Shown piece after piece: positions 59,641 to 64,000 of a DNA stretch of 64,000 nucleotides. The stretch spans positions 17,535,714 through 17,599,713 of the forward strand of contig NC_135777.1 of assembly GCF_028453695.1 (NCBI RefSeq). The letters run 5' to 3'. The position numbers and the translations under genes were made by a program. Position 1 is the first letter of the stretch, and each line of letters begins with the position of its first letter. This DNA is from Augochlora pura. Taxonomy: Eukaryota; Arthropoda; Insecta; Hymenoptera; Halictidae. The notes under the pieces are model-generated. The model searched no databases. It had not been told where the DNA came from and saw only the letters and a list, made by a program, of their open reading frames with translations.

Positions 59641-60019
59641 TCACAAAATACGGCTCACCAGGGGCGTACAGGTAAACCTAATGCCGCGCATACCATATCT
59701 CGAAGCGTAATAATTTTCAGCAGACACGTACAGAGCTCCGTTTTCGCCAAAACGTCGCTAAATTCTCGGATCCGGACCACCGTGTGCCGGTTCTGTCGTG
59801 GTCGAGCGTTGCGTAACCGTGCCGTGGCTGTGAACGGCGGAGAACAGGGACGAAAGTTATCCGCACGCCTACATAGCCCCGGGCTGTCATGAGCCGAGCA
59901 GGATAGCTGTGCGAAGGAACCTAAGTTAACTCGGTGTTGCCCCAACCAGCTGGCTCTATCCTCCATCCTGGTCTCGAGGGCTTGGCGCATAGCCACTGAA
60001 CTACCGGCGTGCTTAAGGA
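59641..60019. other. Low-repeat, mixed-composition segment
   Basis: This segment is neither AT-rich nor strongly CpG-rich and contains no repeats. It carries a 113-codon minus-strand frame (59655-59996) without a known domain. The reverse strand at 60009-59984 contains an A-box-like GTAGTTCAGTGGC, but no properly spaced B box. It could be a non-coding exon or conserved element; evidence is weak. Confidence 0.4.
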
Positions 60020-60150
60020 TCTCTCTCTCTCTCTCTTTATTTCTTTTTCTCTGGCTTTATCTCTCATTCTCTATTTCCATGTCTCTCGTTCTCCATTTCC
60101 ATGTCTCTCTCTTTCTCCATTTCCATGTCTCTCTTCCTCTATTTCTCTCC
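60020..60150 (+). repeat. (CT)n run plus 22-24 bp pyrimidine minisatellite
   Basis: A CT run (60020-60037) is followed by repeated TTTCCATGTCTCTC units about 22-24 bp apart. On the minus strand it reads as an Arg/Glu/Trp/Lys peptide repeat, which is an artefact. Confidence 0.85.
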
Positions 60151-60559
60151 TCGCCCCCCCTCTTCGCTAGTACGTATGCTTCCGCGAGAAATTCGTGATT
60201 TGTATTTAATATGACGCGCGATACAGTCTGCGGCCGGCTGCAGTTGCACCGGATCATGCTTGGATAGCTGTACGGATTAATTCCGCGAACCCCGTAGAGA
60301 TTGTACGCGGAGCGTTTAGAGATTGCGAGCATTGTGCACGATTAAACGGGATCCGTGTATGTTATAGATCAATTAAATGGAGATTAATGGTTTACACGAC
60401 TCCCGCGGCTTGGATGGAGGCTCGACGTTCGATGCGATCGCGCCGACGAAGTTTTTGGCGTCGCTCGATCACAGCCGCGATCCATCGATCCGTTCCTACT
60501 TCGTTCCGTGACTTCGCAAGTTGGCGGCCTATTGTCTAGCGACCATCGAATGTTAGTCG
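60151..60559. other. CpG-rich remainder
   Basis: Moderately CpG-rich with no supported feature; it ends at the 28-bp array. Confidence 0.45.
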
Positions 60560-60690
60560 ATAGCTCGTCTTAGACTAAATTAACTAAATAACTTGCCTTA
60601 AACTAAAATAATTCAATAACTCGTTTTAAACTAAACTGATTCAATAACTCGTCATAAACTAAATTAACTCAATAACTCGTCTAAACTAAA
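60560..60690 (+). repeat. 28-bp minisatellite, about 4.7 copies
   Basis: ATAACTCGTCATAAACTAAA plus eight bases repeat with an exact 28-bp period. Units differ by several substitutions each, so the array is older than the adjoining 32-bp array. Confidence 0.9.
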
Positions 60691-60704
60691 GATACACAAT
60701 ACAG

Positions 60705-60960
60705 AATAATTATTCTATTCTAATAAATATTCTAGTAATAATTATTCTATTCTAATAAATATTCTAATAATAATTATTCTATTCTAATAAATATTCTAGT
60801 AATAATTATTCTATTCTAATAAATATTCTAGTAATAATTATTCTATTCTAATAAATATTCCAGTAACAATTATTCTAGTAATAATTATTCTATTCTAATA
60901 AATATTCCAGTAACAATTATTCTAGTAATAATTATTCTATTCTAATAAATATTCTAGAAT
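60705..60960 (+). repeat. 32-bp minisatellite, about 8 copies
   Basis: TAATAAATATTCTAGTAATA plus 12 bases repeat with a 32-bp period. Several consecutive units are identical, and later units carry a shared CCAGTAACAATT variant with a partial unit, showing unequal exchange. It begins only 14 bp after the 28-bp array and shares no unit with it. Confidence 0.92.
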
Positions 60961-61189
60961 AATTGTTCTATAAATATTCTATAATCATTCCAATAGTGAT
61001 CAGAAACTGCACACGATGCGATCGATAAATAATCTACAGGGACGTTAACTTTTTACCAGTGATCCTTTGAACAGTATTCCAGCACGTTAATCATGCAATT
61101 TCAATTATGATCACCGTGAAACGTGTCCACGTTGATTCCAAACAACTAGAATTATTTTCGAAATGCTGGACGAAGACCGTAACTGTACG
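60961..61189. other. Spacer
   Basis: Mixed AT-rich spacer; possibly a more diverged unit of the following 87-bp repeat lies at 61108-61190. Confidence 0.4.
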
Positions 61190-61400
61190 CAGCATACTCG
61201 ATAATTTATGTATGAGAACATTAATCTTTCGAGCGAGTATGACGAGTTTATTCGTCACGGAGAAACGAGCATTTTTCCACAGGTGTGCTCGATTATGTGT
61301 AAGAATATAGATTCTTTAACAGTCTACGACGAGTTAATTCGTCACGGTGAAATGAGAATTTTTCTAGAGGCGTTCTCGATAATTTATATACAAGAGTATT
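61190..61400 (+). repeat. Tandem repeat of about 87 bp with conserved phase
   Basis: Two full units (starts about 61198 and 61288) and a partial third share CTCGATwAT, GACGAGTT-ATTCGTCACGG and GAAA-GAGxATTTTTC. A 64-codon plus-strand frame at 61208-61402 reads two 29-residue repeats, each with YDE(F/L)IRHGE. The 87-bp unit is a multiple of three. Upstream the frame closes within one codon, and no protein family is recognised. It may be a decayed coding repeat or simply a minisatellite. Confidence 0.6.
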
Positions 61401-62657
61401 AATCCTGTCGCTGTTAATAATTCGCTATCAATCCTGCGTTTATTCGTCGTTTTGTCAGCGATTCGATCTAAGAAATTTAGTACGAGTACAAGAAAATTTA
61501 CGATCAACCTGATTTCTGACTGCGAAGCCCGGCGCTGCCCGCGGAGCGCGGCGTGAAGCGACGATTAATAAAATTCTCGCTTTTGCGTGAATTTTAATGG
61601 CATTATTATTCAATGCGCGAAACATCGGTTTACTTTTCCGTGGATATCGGTGACCATAAATCGAGCCAACGGCGGTTCAACGGCGTGCCGATAAGCGTCC
61701 CGCGGTACCCCGTGATCGCCGCGGCGCGGACGTTAAAATGCCGCCATATTTAACGTCCGTGACTGCCATCGGGTATCCCCGATTGAAGATCTCGCATTTT
61801 TTCGCCGACAGTCCCCGCCGCGCGACGTGTATAAATCGGCTGCGAGCGCGAGGAGATAAATTCGCGTCGCGGCTGAATTTCGCGTGCCGCCGCCGATTGG
61901 GAAATCGGCCGAGAGCCGGGTAAAATCCGTATCGCACCGAACGAAACGAGAAAAAGAAAAAAAAAAAGAGGGAAAGAAAGAAAAAGGGAAACGGGGTCCG
62001 CGAGCGCGGTGCACCGATTTCACAAAGGCCAATGTGTCTCTCTCTCTCTCTCTCCCTCTCGCGATACGCCGTAATCGTCTCGATTAATCCTGGTTAATGC
62101 GTTAATTTATTAATATCGGCACGATTCGCGGAATAAGCGGCGCGGACCGTTAAACGAGTAATAAAGTTGGACACGTTTGATTCGCCATCGGCTTTACGAT
62201 CCATCGATATCATCGAATCATTAAGCGTTACCCCCGTCGAAGCATTAAGGAACACTTTTTTAGCGGCGCTCGTAAAATTTATTATACACCGTAATGACGC
62301 ATGGGATTTCGAATGGCCGGTGTGACCGGAAAAATATGGGGTTCGTTATTTCTATAACTATTTTATTAGCGCTCGTGTCCCACTTTTAGGTATTTGATTC
62401 TTAATTGTGTCATTTGCGGCCACTCGGATAGAAACGACGTTTTATCATTTTTTAATATAAAGCTGAATATTTTCATTTTAATATATCGAACACACAACTC
62501 GTATATTATTATAATTGTTACAATACGAAACAGTGAAATTATTAAATCCTATATGAAATTTTAACTTTCTAGATTCGGTGTCAATTTGACTTCGATATCG
62601 CGCGAATTTTTTTAATTAATTTTCGATATTCCACGTGTCCAAAGGTAAATGTTTTAT
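61401..62657. other. CpG-rich block
   Basis: CpG-rich to about 62430, with an A/G-rich tract at 61949-61992 and a TC run at 62035-62060. Frames of 61-99 codons occur on both strands and include tract-derived Lys/Glu or Phe/Ser runs. No gene is supported. Confidence 0.5.
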
Positions 62658-63057
62658 TAGGGTGTCCCATAAGTTCTTTCCGCGATATAGTGTGCGCTTG
62701 CAAGGAGGTTTCCTGAGAGATGGAAGAAGGTTTATATATAATACAATAAATCAACCCTTTATACTCGAAACTATTTTTATTATACTTTAAATATATTTTC
62801 TGATCTCCTTTATTTCTATTTGATATGACTTATTGCGATTTATGCATACGAAATTGAGCTCATTAGCAAGTGCAGTACTTGTCTTAACAATCTGTAAATA
62901 TAAACGAGTCTGATGCTATTACAGTTATTTTCAGAAATGGTATAACAATTTTTAGTGACACCTCAGAATCGTTGGAGTGCAAAGAATTAAACAAGAAAAA
63001 AATATCGCCTATCGATTTCGCATCGAAAAATAAGGAAAAAAATTATAGGACACCCTA
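62658..63057. mobile_element. TA-flanked mariner-like MITE, interrupted
   Basis: The left end is TA-GGGTGTCCCATAAGTTCT and the right end reverse complement is GGGTGTCCTATAATTTT, with TA on each side (62658-62659 and 63056-63057). This fits the Tc1/mariner pattern (inference). Removing the nested family A element leaves only about 160 bp, so it is non-autonomous and encodes no transposase. Confidence 0.7.
62751..62990 (-). mobile_element. Family A MITE nested in a mariner-like MITE
   Basis: The element ends in TTAA at 62987-62990 and begins with a decayed TCAA at 62751-62754 followed by CCCTTTATACTCGAA. Its right end is GGAGTGCAAAGAA, a variant of GAGTGCAAAGGG. The interior matches the reverse strand of the copies at 10030 and 49115 (CATACGAAATTGA; ATAACAATTTT; CACCTCAGA). 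Length is 240 bp. It inserted after the host element, giving a relative age. Confidence 0.7.
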
Positions 63058-64000
63058 ACATATTCGAAACTTTCGTATACTTATTAAGCTAATGTCCGCT
63101 GTTAATCTCTATGCCGCCGCGCGAGTGTAGCAACGCTGTATCGCTTCCCTGCCCTCAACAAGCTGGCGCGGCGGCTTGGTAGCGGGCGAAATGCTTCCTT
63201 CGATGAGGTTTTTCTCTCCTTAGGAGATTACGATCGTTGTACGGCCGGCGCGGAGCACGGATTACGAAGGCTGCGTGATCTTTCCGAGTCGAGCGCACAC
63301 AGCGTCCGCGCGTCGCACCTATGCCCGGCGAAACGGCTCGTGGGCTCGTGCACGGTTAACCGGCCCGTAGACGGGGTGCCCTCCTGTGTGCAACCGACAA
63401 TCGTTAAGGTACGGGCGCGTGTATGGGTGCCGGGATACCTGGCTTGCTAAGGATAGACTGTCTTTGTGGCCGCTGCTGACTGTTCCACGAAACTAGCGAG
63501 GCGATTTAATCATTATCGGCAATCTAGCCGCGCGGGCAAAAAGAAAAATCTGGGTCAGACGCTCGTTGCTCGCGGGATCGGGGCCCCCCCCCTCCCCGGA
63601 CTTCTCTCTTTCGCAGCGGCCCGATACGAACGCTAAACGCTCGCAATTAGCTCCGTCCGACCGGCAAAAAAAAAAAAGAAAACGACGGCTGAAAAAGAAC
63701 GGAAATTAATTTGACGCGTTTCGCGGGCACGAATCGATGTCGCGCGAGTTTTAAGGGGGCCACCGTGACGCCGCGGTTCCATCGATCACGTTTCCAACGT
63801 TTCGAGCAACATGGCGCGGCGTGGCCGCGGGGCACGTCTCGAGATCGCGCTCGCGAAAACGGAGATCGATTCGACGATGCGTAGACTATTTTCTAGCCGA
63901 TTGGAATGAAATTCGAAAGCTTGGAGCTGCTTGATGAAACAATAATTTATTTAACAATAAACCTACCGAGTGACGGATTCTACATTTTTTTCTTATAAAA
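63058..64000. other. CpG-rich block to window end
   Basis: CpG-rich from about 63100 to 63920, including a run of G/C (GGGGCCCCCCCCCTCCCC-like) near 63581 and an A run at 63665-63676. The part at 63100-63480 is repeat-poor and has a donor-like AAG|GTACGG at about 63409, so a 5' non-coding exon is conceivable but not supported. The last 80 bp are AT-rich. Confidence 0.45.

Noticed and set aside
59984..60009. tRNA-like A box (GTAGTTCAGTGGC) on the minus strand
   Set aside because: The only B-box-like sequence (CTCGAGACC) is about 23 bp from the A box instead of roughly 40, and no cloverleaf can be drawn; a decayed tRNA-derived SINE remains possible.
60560..60960. Regularly spaced repeats considered as a CRISPR array
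   Set aside because: These are gap-free tandem repeats with no unique spacers, in eukaryotic DNA.

Overview
The window reads as nuclear DNA from an insect, and a hymenopteran (bee, wasp or ant) is my best guess. The grounds are strong AT/GC heterogeneity, abundant CpG in the GC-rich parts, TTAA- and TA-flanked miniature transposons, and many simple repeats. This is inference; no marker gene is present. No protein-coding gene, tRNA, rRNA, CRISPR array or bacterial-type signal can be supported. The longest open frame is 174 codons, and the long frames trace to CpG-rich sequence that lacks TA-containing stops, to simple repeats, or to a transposon remnant. I read the window as a gene desert or one very large intron. 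A single 117-bp segment (7774-7890) has exon-like boundaries, at low confidence.

Layout: AT-rich blocks (about 300-1300 bp) alternate with CpG-rich blocks (about 300-1100 bp) from end to end. AT-rich blocks carry nearly all the recognisable mobile and repeated DNA. CpG-rich blocks carry short (CG)n runs, G-tracts, purine or pyrimidine tracts and almost no interspersed repeats. CpG-rich blocks lie approximately at 0.3-1.1, 2.6-3.5, 3.9-4.8, 5.6-6.8, 9.4-9.9, 10.4-11.1, 12.3-13.0, 13.6-14.3, 14.8-15.5, 17.1-17.7, 19.5-20.4, 21.7-22.1, 22.6-23.3, 24.3-24.7, 25.1-25.9, 26.5-27.3, 27.9-28.3, 28.9-30.1, 31.1-31.8, 33.4-34.1, 34.8-35.6, 36.1-36.8, 37.5-38.5, 39.0-39.5, 40.1-41.2, 41.8-42.8, 43.0-43.7, 45.1-46.1, 46.7-47.3, 47.8-48.9, 50.2-50.9, 51.7-52.3, 54.1-54.7, 54.9-55.5, 56.1-56.4, 57.2-57.8, 58.1-59.0, 59.7-60.5, 61.5-62.4 and 63.1-63.9 kb.

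Mobile DNA: family A is a 231-240 bp, TTAA-flanked, piggyBac-type MITE with CCCTTTGCACTCG-like ends, present in six copies. Family B is a second TTAA-flanked family with CACTTTACC-like ends, in two copies. A 600-bp TA-flanked element at 16350 has terminal inverted repeats of about 120 bp. A 400-bp TA-flanked mariner-like element at 62658 has a complete family A copy nested inside it. None encodes a recognisable transposase.

Other structure: two pairs of diverged segments lie about 1 kb apart (8531/9536 and 15114/16232); in the second pair one copy was split by the 600-bp transposon and a 20-bp satellite. There is a dispersed 137-139 bp repeat with inverted halves (30688 and 41239), several minisatellites with clean periods (20, 21, 27, 28, 29, 30, 31, 32 and 33 bp), two (TATAR)n pentanucleotide tracts and several perfect palindromes. 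The most unexpected pattern is a short motif, GATTTTATGCRTTTG, found seven times at or near CpG-rich/AT-rich transitions and always pointing out of the CpG-rich block.
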